The position numbers were made by a program, and so were the translations under genes. 64,000 nucleotides of DNA from NCBI GenBank assembly GCA_019638085.1, contig JAHBUL010000001.1, forward strand, positions 62,001 to 126,000, in the 5' to 3' direction. The DNA is from Flavobacteriales bacterium (GTDB lineage Bacteria > Bacteroidota > Bacteroidia > Flavobacteriales_F > PHOS-HE28). Of the stretch, positions 48,827 to 58,088 are shown one piece after another (the stretch's first letter is position 1; each line of letters begins with the position of its first letter). The notes beneath the pieces are model-generated. The model was not told the DNA's origin. It saw nothing but the letters and a program-made list of their open reading frames with translations, and made no database searches.

Positions 48827-51268
48827 ATGGCGACCAAGAAGAAGACCAAGAAGAAGAAGAACGGGGCCGGCCGTTGGTACGCCCTGTGGTGGCTGGTGGT
48901 GCTCGGCCCTGTGATCGGCCTGCTGGTGATGCTGCTGTTGGCAGCAGGCAGCAAGGACCTGCCCAGTACCACGGAATTGCAGAACCCCCGAAGTGATCTG
49001 GCCACGGCCGTGCTGTTCAGCGATGGCTCCATCATGGGCCAGTACTACAGGGAAAATCGGATTCCGGTCGATTTTTCGCGCATCAGCCCACACGTGGTGA
49101 AAGCGCTGATAGCCACGGAGGATGAACGCTTCATGGTACACAGCGGCATTGATGTGCGGGGCACCGCTCGCGCTGCGGTCTACATGGGGAAGCGGGGCGG
49201 GGCAAGCACCATCACGCAGCAGTTGGCCAAGATGCTCTTTCACGATGCCCGCAGGGACTTTTTCGGGCGTGTGTTCCAGAAATTCCAGGAGTGGATCATC
49301 TCCGCACGGCTGGAACGTGAATACACCAAGGAGGAGATCATCGCCATGTACCTCAACCGCTTCGATTGGATCAATCAGGCAGTGGGGATCAATTCCGCGG
49401 CGCGCGTCTATTTCAACACCAGTCCGGATTCGCTTCGTATTGAGCAAGCGGCCATGCTGGTGGGGATGTGCAAGAACCCTGCGCTGTTCAATCCGATGCG
49501 GCGGCCGGATACCACGCTGACCCGCCGCATGGTGGTGCTGAACCAGATGGTGAAAAGGGGCTACCTAGATCGCCAGCAATATGATTCCTTGAAGGTGCTT
49601 CCGCTCGGTCTGGATTTCCAACGGATCGACCATACGGAAGGACCTGCGCCCTATTTGCGCGAAACCCTGCGAGGGGAGCTGCAGCGCTTGTTCAGCGAGA
49701 AGGACCCCGAGACCGGAAAACTCAGGATCGCCAAACCCGACGGCTCGGCCTATGATATATATACCGATGGCCTGAAAGTATACACTACCATCGACCGCCG
49801 GATGCAGCGCTATGCCGAGTGGGGCATGCGCGAGCACTTGTCAACCGAGCTGCAAGCGCAATTCTTCAAGGACCTGGCCAAGAAGAAGAACAACCCGTTC
49901 GATTTCCGGGTGAGCGACAAGGAAGTGGAGGGCATTATGAACACGGCCCGCAAGCGCAGTGATCGATACAAGACCCTTACCGGCAAGCTCTGCCCCAACT
50001 GTCAGCGGCCAGGGGCTTATATCGTGAAGGAGAAGCACGAGGGAAAGACCATGTTCCATTGTGACCCGGAGAAAGGTGGCTGTGATACCTGGTGGCCGGT
50101 CTTGAACGAGAAGGGCATCGAAAAACAGTTTGATACGCCTACGCACATGACGGTTTTCACCTGGCATGGTGAGGTGGATACCTTGATGTCACCCAATGAC
50201 AGCATTCGCTACTACAAGAGCTTCCTGCAGAGCGGCCTTTTGAGCATGGACCCCCATACCGGTTTCGTGAAGGCCTGGGTAGGTGGCATCGACTACAAGC
50301 ACTTCCAGTTCGATCACGTAGCACAAGCGCGCAGGCAGGTGGGCTCCACCTTCAAGCCCTTTGTGTACGCCACGGCCATCCGCGAAGGGATGAAACCTTG
50401 CATGGAACTGCCCAACCAGAAGACCTGCTTCACCATGCCTCCGGGCCAACCGGAATGGTGCCCACAGAACAGCGATAACCACTATGGCGGCATGGTGACC
50501 GTGAAGTATGCCTTGGCCAATTCCATGAACACGATCACGGCTTGGCTGATGAAACAGTACGGCCCACAATCCGTGATCACCTTGGCGCGGCACATGGGCG
50601 TGAAGAGCCCGATGGACCCCGTGCCGTCGCTGTGCCTGGGCGTGGCCGACCTGACCTTGGAGGAAATGGTGGGCGCCTTCTCCACCTTCGCCAATGATGG
50701 GGTGTACATCAAGCCGGTGGTCTTCACGCGGATCGAGGACAAGAACGGCAATGCCCTATTCGATATGACACCCGTGACGGAGGAAGCGCTGGACCCACGG
50801 ACTTCCTACATCATGCTGGAAATGCTGAAGGGTGTGGTGGATGGTGCTTACAACCCCAGCACCGGTAAAACGGTGGGGACCGGTATGCGACTACGGATGA
50901 GCTGGGGCAACAGGGCGAAGTATGGCAATATCAAATATCCTACGGCGGGTAAGACAGGGACCACCCAGAACAATAGCGATGGCTGGTTCATCGGCATCAC
51001 GCCGGACCTGGTAACGGGTGTTTGGACCGGAGCGGAGGACCGTAGCGTGCGCTTCAGCCGCACCGACCAAGGCCAAGGAGCGAACATGGCCCTACCGATC
51101 TATGGCTATTTCATGAACAAGGTGTATGCGGACAGCACCATCACCATCAGCACCGGCGACTTCGTGAAACCGGACGGTATCGGCGACCTGGATATGGATT
51201 GCTTCAAGCGTAAAGGTTCCAGCACGAACATATACGAGGAGAGCCAAGAGGCACCCAGTTGGGAGTAG
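48827..51268 (+). CDS. Class A penicillin-binding protein (PBP1A type) with Cys-rich insert
   Basis: 813-residue bifunctional peptidoglycan synthase. A Lys-rich cytoplasmic start (MATKKKTKKKK) precedes one membrane anchor (LVVLGPVIGLLVMLLLAAG). The transglycosylase domain has ATEDERFMVHSGIDVRG and GASTITQQLAKMLF. The transpeptidase domain has SxxK (GSTFKPF), SxN (NSMN) and KTGTTQNN. Between them, around residues 388-420, is an unusual stretch with four cysteines (CPNC ... CDPEKGGC) resembling a zinc ribbon. Confidence 0.94.
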   Translation: MATKKKTKKKKNGAGRWYALWWLVVLGPVIGLLVMLLLAAGSKDLPSTTELQNPRSDLATAVLFSDGSIMGQYYRENRIPVDFSRISPHVVKALIATEDERFMVHSGIDVRGTARAAVYMGKRGGASTITQQLAKMLFHDARRDFFGRVFQKFQEWIISARLEREYTKEEIIAMYLNRFDWINQAVGINSAARVYFNTSPDSLRIEQAAMLVGMCKNPALFNPMRRPDTTLTRRMVVLNQMVKRGYLDRQQYDSLKVLPLGLDFQRIDHTEGPAPYLRETLRGELQRLFSEKDPETGKLRIAKPDGSAYDIYTDGLKVYTTIDRRMQRYAEWGMREHLSTELQAQFFKDLAKKKNNPFDFRVSDKEVEGIMNTARKRSDRYKTLTGKLCPNCQRPGAYIVKEKHEGKTMFHCDPEKGGCDTWWPVLNEKGIEKQFDTPTHMTVFTWHGEVDTLMSPNDSIRYYKSFLQSGLLSMDPHTGFVKAWVGGIDYKHFQFDHVAQARRQVGSTFKPFVYATAIREGMKPCMELPNQKTCFTMPPGQPEWCPQNSDNHYGGMVTVKYALANSMNTITAWLMKQYGPQSVITLARHMGVKSPMDPVPSLCLGVADLTLEEMVGAFSTFANDGVYIKPVVFTRIEDKNGNALFDMTPVTEEALDPRTSYIMLEMLKGVVDGAYNPSTGKTVGTGMRLRMSWGNRAKYGNIKYPTAGKTGTTQNNSDGWFIGITPDLVTGVWTGAEDRSVRFSRTDQGQGANMALPIYGYFMNKVYADSTITISTGDFVKPDGIGDLDMDCFKRKGSSTNIYEESQEAPSWE

Positions 51269-51279
51269 TCCGGGAAGGT

Positions 51280-52164
51280 TCACACATACTGCCGGAGCAC
51301 GGAACTCACCCGATCCGCATAGCTGCCCCCGAAAAGATTGAGGTGTACCAGCAGTGGGTACAGGTTGCAGAGATCGATGCGCTCTTCCCAGCCTTGTTCC
51401 AAGGGTTCCTCCGCTTGGTAAGCTTCGTAGAAGTCACGGTCGAAACCGCCGAACAGCTTGGTCATGGCCAGGTCCATCTCGCGATTGCCGTAGTACACGG
51501 CGGGGTCGATCAGCACGACCTCGCCATCGGCTGCGGCGAGGTAGTTGTTCTTCCACAGGTCGCCATGCAGCAAGGCGGGGAGTTCTGCCGGTATCAGTGA
51601 AGGCAGCTTGCCGTAGAGCCGCTCGAACCGCAGCACATCACCCATGTGAATGCGCTTGTTATCGCGGGCCATCTTCACCAGTGGTCCAAAGCGGCAGTGG
51701 ATCAGGAATTCGCACCAGTCCAAATGCGGTGTGTTCACTTGCGGCAATAGGCCGATGTGGTTATCGTGCTCCAGACCGAAAGTAGCATGGCTGTGGCGAT
51801 GGAGCTTGGCTAAGCGTTGCCCAAAACGGGATTGAAAGTCACGGTCCTCTTCGGCCGGGGCGATGTATTCCAAAAGTAGATACGTGGTGTCCTCATGCTC
51901 GCCTTGCGCGATCAGTTCGGGCACGCGGAGTTCGGCCACTTGGCGCAGCATGTCCAAGCCTTTGGCCTCGGAACTGAACAGGCTGGGGAACTGGTCCGCC
52001 AGGTTGATCTTCAGAAAGAACGATCCCGTTTCGGTATCCAGACGAAAGGCATCATTCACGCCGCCTCCATGCACGCGAGCTACTTCGAGAAGGGTGATGG
52101 ATCGCTCCAGCTTTCCGCTGAGAACGGCTTCCAGATGGTGGGCAAGGGTTCCGGGCAAGGGCAT
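51280..52164 (-). CDS. Fructosamine kinase-family protein (putative ketoamine kinase)
   Basis: 294-residue aminoglycoside-phosphotransferase-fold kinase. The catalytic loop is LLHGDLWKNNYLA and the metal Asp is in LIDPAVYYGNREMDLAM, both typical of the fructosamine-3-kinase family, which phosphorylates sugars on glycated amines and so reverses glycation. The start at 52164 is supported by a TTCCTTTG box at 52168-52175 that would overlap a start 6 bases further upstream. It is convergent with the PBP1A gene. Confidence 0.9.
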   Translation of the reverse strand: MPLPGTLAHHLEAVLSGKLERSITLLEVARVHGGGVNDAFRLDTETGSFFLKINLADQFPSLFSSEAKGLDMLRQVAELRVPELIAQGEHEDTTYLLLEYIAPAEEDRDFQSRFGQRLAKLHRHSHATFGLEHDNHIGLLPQVNTPHLDWCEFLIHCRFGPLVKMARDNKRIHMGDVLRFERLYGKLPSLIPAELPALLHGDLWKNNYLAAADGEVVLIDPAVYYGNREMDLAMTKLFGGFDRDFYEAYQAEEPLEQGWEERIDLCNLYPLLVHLNLFGGSYADRVSSVLRQYV

Positions 52165-52167
52165 ATG

Positions 52168-52175
52168 CAAAGGAA
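52168..52175 (-). promoter_or_regulatory. -7-like box (TTCCTTTG) adjacent to the kinase start
   Basis: Minus-strand TTCCTTTG is one change from TAnnTTTG and ends 3 bases before the ATG at 52164; it decides against the upstream in-frame ATG. Confidence 0.4.
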
Positions 52176-52280
52176 CGCTCTACTTCGGAAGTGGGTTTGA
52201 AGCTTGTTCCATTTGTGATCATCAGGGCCATTTGCTCCGCCTTTTCGGACGGGACATTCCAACCAGCAACAAATGAAAAT

Positions 52281-52312
52281 AGGAAGGGCGACCCTTTCGG
52301 ACCGCCCTTCCT
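52281..52312 (-). terminator. Intrinsic terminator of tRNA-Ala
   Basis: Minus-strand stem AGGAAGGGCG/CGCCCTTCCT followed by ATTTTCATTT, immediately 3' of the tRNA. Confidence 0.8.
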
Positions 52313-52313
52313 G

Positions 52314-52390
<77 letters not shown>

Positions 52391-52453
52391 ATTCGGAGTG
52401 CAAATATAACTGAAAAAGAGGATCGCCGCGCACGCTTATGCCCGATGAGGTGA

Positions 52454-55126
52454 TCACGGTTTTTCGCTCGCCTGACGAAGCAGCTTGTACCATTCGACCT
52501 GAGAGCGTACGCGGGGCATTCCTTTGGAACGCTTTCGATAGGCGTTCCCCTGGTCACGATCCAGGATCCGTGCTTTCACATTATCCGCCCATTCCAGTTC
52601 GAGGAAGCGCACCACCTCCTCCTTGAGTTTTTCATTCAGCAGCGGAAAGGCCACCTCCACCCGGCGGTCGAGGTTGCGTTCCATCCAATCGGCGGAGGCC
52701 AAATGCACTGTGGGTTTCCCTGCATTATGGAAGGCGTAAACCCGGGCGTGCTCCAGGAAGCGGTCCACAATGCTGATCCCTTCGATCGTGGCACTGTGCC
52801 CGGGTACTTGGGTCACCAGGCAACAAATGCCCCGGATGATCAGCCGGACCTGCACACCAGCGCGGTCGGCATCGTACAGTTTGCGGATCAGCGGCTTGTC
52901 CTCCAAGCTATTCAACTTCAGCAGGATGGAAGCCGTCTTTCCTTGGAAGGCCTGCTCGATCTCGCGATCGATGGCACGCTCCAAATGGCTTCGGAGATGA
53001 TCTGGTGAGGTGATCAGAAGTTTGGTGCGGGTAGGCGTTTCGCCCTGCATCAGCCCGTCAAGGATCGTGTTCACCTCGGCTGTGATGGCTTTTCTCGCGG
53101 TGAGAATGGCCATGTCCGAGTAGATGCGAGCGGTGTGCTCATTGAAATTGCCGGTACCCAAGTAGGCATATCGCCTGAGGCCTTTGCGCTCACGCCGTTG
53201 GATCAACAGGAGCTTGCAGTGTACCTTGAATCCCGGCAGACCATAGGAGACCCGAGCGCCGGCCTTCAGGAGTTTGGAGCCCCAGAACAAGTTGTTGTCC
53301 TCATCGAAACGTGCTTGTACCTCCATGAGCACGTCCACTCGCTTGCCTCTTCGAGCAGCTTCAGCGAGCGCCTCGCAAATGCGTGATCGGCGGGCCACGC
53401 GGTACAAGGTGATCGCGATGTGATCCACCTTGGGGTCGCACGCAGCTGCATCCACCAGGTCGACCACGGATGAAAAGTCATGATAGGGGAAGTGTAGCAG
53501 GACGTCCCGGCCCCGCATGACACTGAACGGATCCTTCCCTGCCAAGGCCGGATGCATGATCGGTGGCAAGGGTTCCTCCCGCAATTTGGCATGGCCTGCA
53601 ATGGGCACATCCATCAGATCGCTGAGGTTATGGTAGCGTCCACCCGGAAGCATATCCCCTTTTTTTACCTCCAACAGTTTGCACACCTGATCCAAGGGGA
53701 TTCTGGGCATCGCACTGTCGTAGAGGAACCGGGCGGGTACACCGGTGTTGCGTTTCCGCAGGCTACGGCGCACCTTGTCCGCCACGTTCTCGGTGAACTC
53801 CTCGTCCAAGTATAGCTCCGCATCGCGTGAGAGCTTTATGGCATGGCCTGCTTTCACGGTCCACCCTTTGAAATACCGGGGTGCGCCCAAGCGGATGGCA
53901 TCATCCAGATAAAGCAGGTCTGTCCGGTCCTTTGTTGTGGGCAAGGTGATGAACCGCCCCAGTTCCACGGATGGCACGTTCACCAGCACGACCCGGTCCG
54001 TACCGTGGCCCTTGCGTGAGAGGGTGAAGACCAAGTAGAGCCGGCGATCCTCAATGAAGAGGGCGTTGGGTTCGCGCATGGACATGGTGCGCAGCAAGGG
54101 AACCACATGCTCGTTGAAATAGGCGAGCACGAATTCGCGATGTGCACGGGAAAGCTGCCCGGGTTCCAGAAATCGGATGCCGTGTTCCCGGAGTTCAGGG
54201 AGCAATGCTCCCCGATATGCTTTCCCTAACGCTGCTTGTTGCTCCAGCGCGATCCTGTTGATGTGGTCGATATGTTTTCCGGGAGGCACTCCAAGCGCCG
54301 AACGGTTCCATTTTCCCAGCTTCCTCAAACCCCGGAGCTGCGCCACCCGCACACGGTAGAATTCATCCAGATTGCTGCTGTGGATGGCCACGAATTTCAG
54401 TCGCTCCAGAAGCGGTACGGTCGGGTCCTGTGCCTCCTGCAAGACCCGCGCATTGAAGGAGAGCCAACTGAGCTCGCGGTCCATGAACGGGGCGGGGCCT
54501 TCAACGGCGTTGGACCGCTCCTCCGCCGATGGTTGCGCAATGGATCTGCGGAGCAACTCCCGATTGATCTCCTTTTGCTTGCCGAACCGTTGCCTCGCAT
54601 AGGGAGTGTGGAATTGGTGCCCCTCCAAGTAGGCGAGGTTTTCCCGTTTCCAATCGGCGGGGGAGATCGGCTGGCCAAGGAAATGCCGGCGTTCCGATCG
54701 CAATCGTGCGCTCTTCTCCAGAAAATCCGCTTGCCCGGCCTTCGCGGAATCGGCATCGCGAATGACCCGCTGGGCGAGGCCGTTCGGCACATGCCCTTGC
54801 CGGGTCGCCATGATCAATTTGGTCACCTTGCGTATGTGGCCTTTGTCCACGTGGCGAGCTTTCAACCAGGAACTTGCCAAGGCGGCACTCTCCACCTCAT
54901 GCCCATCGTAAGCCTTGGCATAGCCGGTATCGTGGAACAGGGCTGCCAGTTCAAGTAGCAGGAGGTCCTCTTCCTTCAGGCCCGAGGCGCGGCCAATGTC
55001 CAGAGCGCTTCGCGTTACAGCGAGGGTGTGTTCCAGATCGTGGAACCGGAACTTGGCTGAGATGTGCTTGGAAAAGTACCGGCGCACATACAGTCTGGCC
55101 TTCTCCAGCAGCGACGTGGTGAGCAT
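52454..55126 (-). CDS. ppk1: HD-domain/polyphosphate kinase 1 fusion
   Basis: 890-residue two-part protein. Residues 1-200 form an HD hydrolase domain: His29/His33 (FRFHDLEHT), His65-Asp66 (LFHDTGYA) and Asp124/Asp126 (VIRDADSA). From about 215 onward it is polyphosphate kinase 1, starting MDRELSWLSFNARVLQEA, with the phosphorylated-His motif FKVHCKLLLI and NFNEHTARIYSD later. PPK1 makes polyphosphate reversibly from ATP. The HD part resembles the stand-alone protein at 2636-3265. ATG 55126 is chosen because TACCTTCG and a -33 TTG lie just upstream and further upstream codons are not protein-like. No frameshift separates the two parts. Coupling of synthesis with a hydrolase is inference. Confidence 0.92.
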   Translation of the reverse strand: MLTTSLLEKARLYVRRYFSKHISAKFRFHDLEHTLAVTRSALDIGRASGLKEEDLLLLELAALFHDTGYAKAYDGHEVESAALASSWLKARHVDKGHIRKVTKLIMATRQGHVPNGLAQRVIRDADSAKAGQADFLEKSARLRSERRHFLGQPISPADWKRENLAYLEGHQFHTPYARQRFGKQKEINRELLRRSIAQPSAEERSNAVEGPAPFMDRELSWLSFNARVLQEAQDPTVPLLERLKFVAIHSSNLDEFYRVRVAQLRGLRKLGKWNRSALGVPPGKHIDHINRIALEQQAALGKAYRGALLPELREHGIRFLEPGQLSRAHREFVLAYFNEHVVPLLRTMSMREPNALFIEDRRLYLVFTLSRKGHGTDRVVLVNVPSVELGRFITLPTTKDRTDLLYLDDAIRLGAPRYFKGWTVKAGHAIKLSRDAELYLDEEFTENVADKVRRSLRKRNTGVPARFLYDSAMPRIPLDQVCKLLEVKKGDMLPGGRYHNLSDLMDVPIAGHAKLREEPLPPIMHPALAGKDPFSVMRGRDVLLHFPYHDFSSVVDLVDAAACDPKVDHIAITLYRVARRSRICEALAEAARRGKRVDVLMEVQARFDEDNNLFWGSKLLKAGARVSYGLPGFKVHCKLLLIQRRERKGLRRYAYLGTGNFNEHTARIYSDMAILTARKAITAEVNTILDGLMQGETPTRTKLLITSPDHLRSHLERAIDREIEQAFQGKTASILLKLNSLEDKPLIRKLYDADRAGVQVRLIIRGICCLVTQVPGHSATIEGISIVDRFLEHARVYAFHNAGKPTVHLASADWMERNLDRRVEVAFPLLNEKLKEEVVRFLELEWADNVKARILDRDQGNAYRKRSKGMPRVRSQVEWYKLLRQASEKP

Positions 55127-55132
55127 GGGTGG

Positions 55133-55162
55133 CGAAGGTAGAAGGGAGACATGGAGGCTCAA
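55133..55162 (-). promoter_or_regulatory. Promoter of the HD-PPK1 gene
   Basis: On the minus strand a -33 TTG (55160-55162) and -7 box TACCTTCG (55133-55140) are 19 bases apart; the box ends 6 bases before the ATG. It is the best-formed promoter in the window. Confidence 0.6.
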
Positions 55163-55276
55163 TGCCACATTTGAGGACTGCTTCGGCTTTTGCGAACTCG
55201 ATGGGGCCTGATCTCGTTCCACCTGCCGGACCCCGAGCTGAGAACAGGGGCGACGACTACCTTCGCTCTGCACCGA

Positions 55277-56230
55277 ATGGATCTTCATCTAGCACGTTCA
55301 CTCACCGCTGCCCTGCACGATGATGCGTGTATTTTTGGATATAGCGGGCACTTTCCCGATGAACATTCCGCTCGATTGATCGAATTGGGCGAAGCCGTTC
55401 ACCACAGCCATGAAACCACGCACTCCGCCAAAGGAAGATTGGGCTATGTGATGGTGGAGGCATACCAGAACGTTGTACGATATCGCACGATCCCGACCAA
55501 TGAGGAGGTCCGGGCCAAGGGTCGCAGCATGTTCCAACTGCGTTGCCATGCCCAAGGTCAAGTTCTGGCAACGCGCAATCCGGTCACTCGTCCGCAACAG
55601 CGGATATTGCAGGAACGATTGACCGAACTACAGGGTAAGGACACGAGGGAATTGAAGGAGCTTTTCATGGAAGGCATTCAGCGGGCCAATGTACCCGGTA
55701 TGCGAGGGGCGGGTCTCGGCCTGATCGAAATGGTGCGTAGAGCAGGTGCTAAACCGGGGTGGAGCTTCGAGCCGCTCGATCCCTCCCATATATTGTTCAA
55801 GCTTATTTTGGAACTTGGAGATGCGGGAGCTGTGAAGACGTACGACCCCGCTCTTGATGAGGGGCTGCAAAAGCTGGTGTTGGAACATGCTCTTTCCACC
55901 TATTATGCAGGCTTTTGGGATAGCGAGGTGCAGCATGCCATTTTGGGAACGATCCGGGACGAGCGCATGGGTTCCACAGGAGAAAAGGGTAAGCGATACG
56001 ACATGGCCGGTCGCGTGGCGGACCTTTTACATGCTCTTGTAGGTACGGAAGGTAACTTGATCGTGACCTATCAAAATGGGGTCCGACCCGTGCTTTCCAT
56101 TGGCGGTGAATTGGCCCCGGAACAACTCGACCGGATACATCAACAGATGCACGAGCCGGAAGTGGTGATCAGTGTTGGGGATGGGTTTTTGAAGGGAAAG
56201 ATGCTCACCGTGGTGCATATTCCCTGGTGA
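55277..56230 (+). CDS. SiaB-family protein kinase-like protein
   Basis: 317-residue protein resembling SiaB-type (DUF6272) HATPase-fold kinases of partner-switch systems: YVMVEAYQNVVRY as a degenerate N-box and PGMRGAGLGLIEMVRRAGAKPGW as a G-box-like motif. Residues about 200-317 form a second domain with SGT-type beta sequence. In Pseudomonas SiaB phosphorylates SiaC to control diguanylate cyclase activity; no SiaC gene lies next to this one. It is divergent from HD-PPK1 across 150 bases, so shared regulation is possible. ATG 55277 precedes the conserved domain. Confidence 0.78.
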   Translation: MDLHLARSLTAALHDDACIFGYSGHFPDEHSARLIELGEAVHHSHETTHSAKGRLGYVMVEAYQNVVRYRTIPTNEEVRAKGRSMFQLRCHAQGQVLATRNPVTRPQQRILQERLTELQGKDTRELKELFMEGIQRANVPGMRGAGLGLIEMVRRAGAKPGWSFEPLDPSHILFKLILELGDAGAVKTYDPALDEGLQKLVLEHALSTYYAGFWDSEVQHAILGTIRDERMGSTGEKGKRYDMAGRVADLLHALVGTEGNLIVTYQNGVRPVLSIGGELAPEQLDRIHQQMHEPEVVISVGDGFLKGKMLTVVHIPW

Positions 56231-56309
56231 CCCGGATCCGCGCTCACCATTACCGGGCACGGTGCAATGATCACAACCCTTTGCGCGTACTACTCGTACC
56301 ACACAGCAA

Positions 56310-56471
56310 ATGCGTGAACTGGTACATAGCCTCTCCCTTTTGATCGCGGACTTCGAAGCCTGGTTCGATCTGCGTTTCGGATGGTTCTTCACCAATGGGA
56401 TGAAGAGCCGGGCAGCAGAACGGCCCGAGCCGGAAGTCCCGGCCCATAAGAGCGTTTCCCCTAGATCTTGA
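56310..56471 (+). CDS. Small protein of 53 residues, likely membrane-associated
   Basis: A short ORF starting ATG at 56310: an amphipathic/hydrophobic N-terminus (LVHSLSLLIADFEAWFDLRF) and an aromatic segment GWFFTNGMKSRA, then a Pro/Glu-rich end. The WFDLRFGWFFTNG core looks like a conserved small protein of Flavobacteriia seen by memory only, not checked. Its 3' end overlaps the 3' end of the convergent aldehyde dehydrogenase gene by 11 bases. It is too short for common gene callers. Confidence 0.6.
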   Translation: MRELVHSLSLLIADFEAWFDLRFGWFFTNGMKSRAAERPEPEVPAHKSVSPRS

Positions 56472-57903
56472 TGCAGATGTTCTTCGCCTCGGTGAAGAAA
56501 CGCAACGCCTCTTCTCCACCCTCTCGGCCCACACCGCTTTGCTTCATCCCGCCGAAGGGAGTACGCAGGTCGCGGAGCATCCAGCAGTTCACCCAAACGA
56601 TCCCGCTCTTCAGCTGTCGCGCAACGCGATGCATGCGGCTTCCATCGGAGGTCCATACCACACTGGCCAGGCCGTAAACCGTTCCATTGGCCATTGCCAC
56701 GGCCTCCTCCTCCGAATCGAATGGCTGAATGGTGACCACCGGACCGAAGATCTCTTCCTGATTGGTGCGGCACGCCGGCCCTAAACCTTCGATCACTGTG
56801 GGGGCGAGGTACCAGCCCTCGGCCAGTGCACCATCCAGTTCCACCCGCTCGCCACCGCAAAGGATACGGCCACCTTCTTCCTTGGCCAGTTCGATATGGC
56901 CCAGCACCTTTTGCATGTGCGCTTCACTTACCACGGCTCCGATATCCGTACTCGCATCGGCGGGATCGCCCACGCGAAGCTTTTGTACGCGTGCAACGAA
57001 CGTTTCCCGGAACCGCTCATACATGGACCGTTCCACCAGGATCCGTGAGCCGCAAAGGCAGATCTGGCCTTGGTTGCTGAAGGAGGATCGCACGGTCTCC
57101 GCGACCATCCTCTCGAAATCGCAGTCGGAGAACACAAGTACCGCGTTCTTGCCGCCCAGCTCCAGGCTGAGCTTTTTGAACATGGGTGCGGCCGTGGTAG
57201 CGATGCGTGCTCCAGTGGCCGTGCCGCCGGTAAAGGAGATGGCCGGAATACCCGGATGCGCCGTGATGGCCGCACCCACTTTGCCACCCATGCCCTGTAC
57301 TATGTTGAGCACACCCGGGGGGAAGCCCGCCTCGATGCAACGTTCGGCCAGAAGATGGGTGGTGTAAGGAGTGATCTCCGAAGGCTTCGCCACCACCGTG
57401 CAACCGGCTGCCAACGCAGGGGCTATCTTCCATGTGAAGAGGTAGAGCGGGAGGTTCCAAGGGCTGATGCACCCAACCACACCCACCGGCTGCCGGTCGG
57501 TATAATTCACTGCCACATCATCGGTGATATGGGCTTCACTTGACCAGTGCAATATGGCCGTGGCGAAGAAACGCAGGTTGGAAATGGCTCTTGGAATATC
57601 CACCTCACGGGCCAAGCTGACGGGCTTGCCATTGTCCCGGCTTTCCGCTTGGGCAAAGAGTTCCAGGTCGCGCTCCACCAAAGCGGCCACGTGCATCAAG
57701 GCATCGTGCCGACCCTGTCGGCCCATGGCGATCCAGCCGGTCAATGCGGATGTTGCGGCCTTAACGGCAAGGTCAACGTCTTCCGCCCCGCTGTCGGCGA
57801 TGTGCGCAAAAACACTTCCATCGGCCGGGGCATGACCATCCAACCATCCTTGGCCCAAGGCAGGGCGTAAATCACCTTGAATGTAATTGAGCACCTGTTC
57901 CAT
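56461..57903 (-). CDS. NAD(P)-dependent aldehyde dehydrogenase (muconic-semialdehyde-dehydrogenase-like)
   Basis: 480-residue aldehyde dehydrogenase. Catalytic Cys282 is in NQGQICLCGSRI and Glu248 in KLSLELGGKNAV; the cofactor motif is SFTGGTATG, and EEIFGPVVT and FGGMKQSGVGREGG follow. The sequence is closest in feel to 2-hydroxymuconic semialdehyde or betaine-type dehydrogenases, distinct from MmsA. The truncated dioxygenase near 41 kb is too far to assume a shared aromatic pathway. A perfect -7 box lies 7 bases before the ATG. Confidence 0.92.
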   Translation of the reverse strand: MEQVLNYIQGDLRPALGQGWLDGHAPADGSVFAHIADSGAEDVDLAVKAATSALTGWIAMGRQGRHDALMHVAALVERDLELFAQAESRDNGKPVSLAREVDIPRAISNLRFFATAILHWSSEAHITDDVAVNYTDRQPVGVVGCISPWNLPLYLFTWKIAPALAAGCTVVAKPSEITPYTTHLLAERCIEAGFPPGVLNIVQGMGGKVGAAITAHPGIPAISFTGGTATGARIATTAAPMFKKLSLELGGKNAVLVFSDCDFERMVAETVRSSFSNQGQICLCGSRILVERSMYERFRETFVARVQKLRVGDPADASTDIGAVVSEAHMQKVLGHIELAKEEGGRILCGGERVELDGALAEGWYLAPTVIEGLGPACRTNQEEIFGPVVTIQPFDSEEEAVAMANGTVYGLASVVWTSDGSRMHRVARQLKSGIVWVNCWMLRDLRTPFGGMKQSGVGREGGEEALRFFTEAKNICIKI

Positions 57904-57910
57904 GATGGGA

Positions 57911-57918
57911 CAAAAGTA
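57911..57918 (-). promoter_or_regulatory. Perfect -7 box (TACTTTTG) adjacent to the aldehyde dehydrogenase start
   Basis: Minus-strand TACTTTTG matches TAnnTTTG exactly and ends 7 bases before the ATG at 57903. Confidence 0.5.
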
Positions 57919-58073
57919 GCGGGCGTGGCATGCTGGGAAGGATCGGATGCGGCCCGAGGGATCGTTGACCCGGTATTCAGTGCTCTCTTTGCAGGGCGTT
58001 CCGGCCCGGGCATGAACCCCGCCGTTACCGGTTAAACAACGTTACCGCCAACCTCCACTATCCCTGCACCACG

Positions 58074-58081
58074 TAGCTTTC
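58074..58081 (+). promoter_or_regulatory. -7-like box (TAGCTTTC) adjacent to the histidine kinase start
   Basis: TAGCTTTC fits TAnnTTTG except for the last base and ends 7 bases before the ATG at 58089. Confidence 0.4.
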
Positions 58082-58088
58082 AGCCTAT

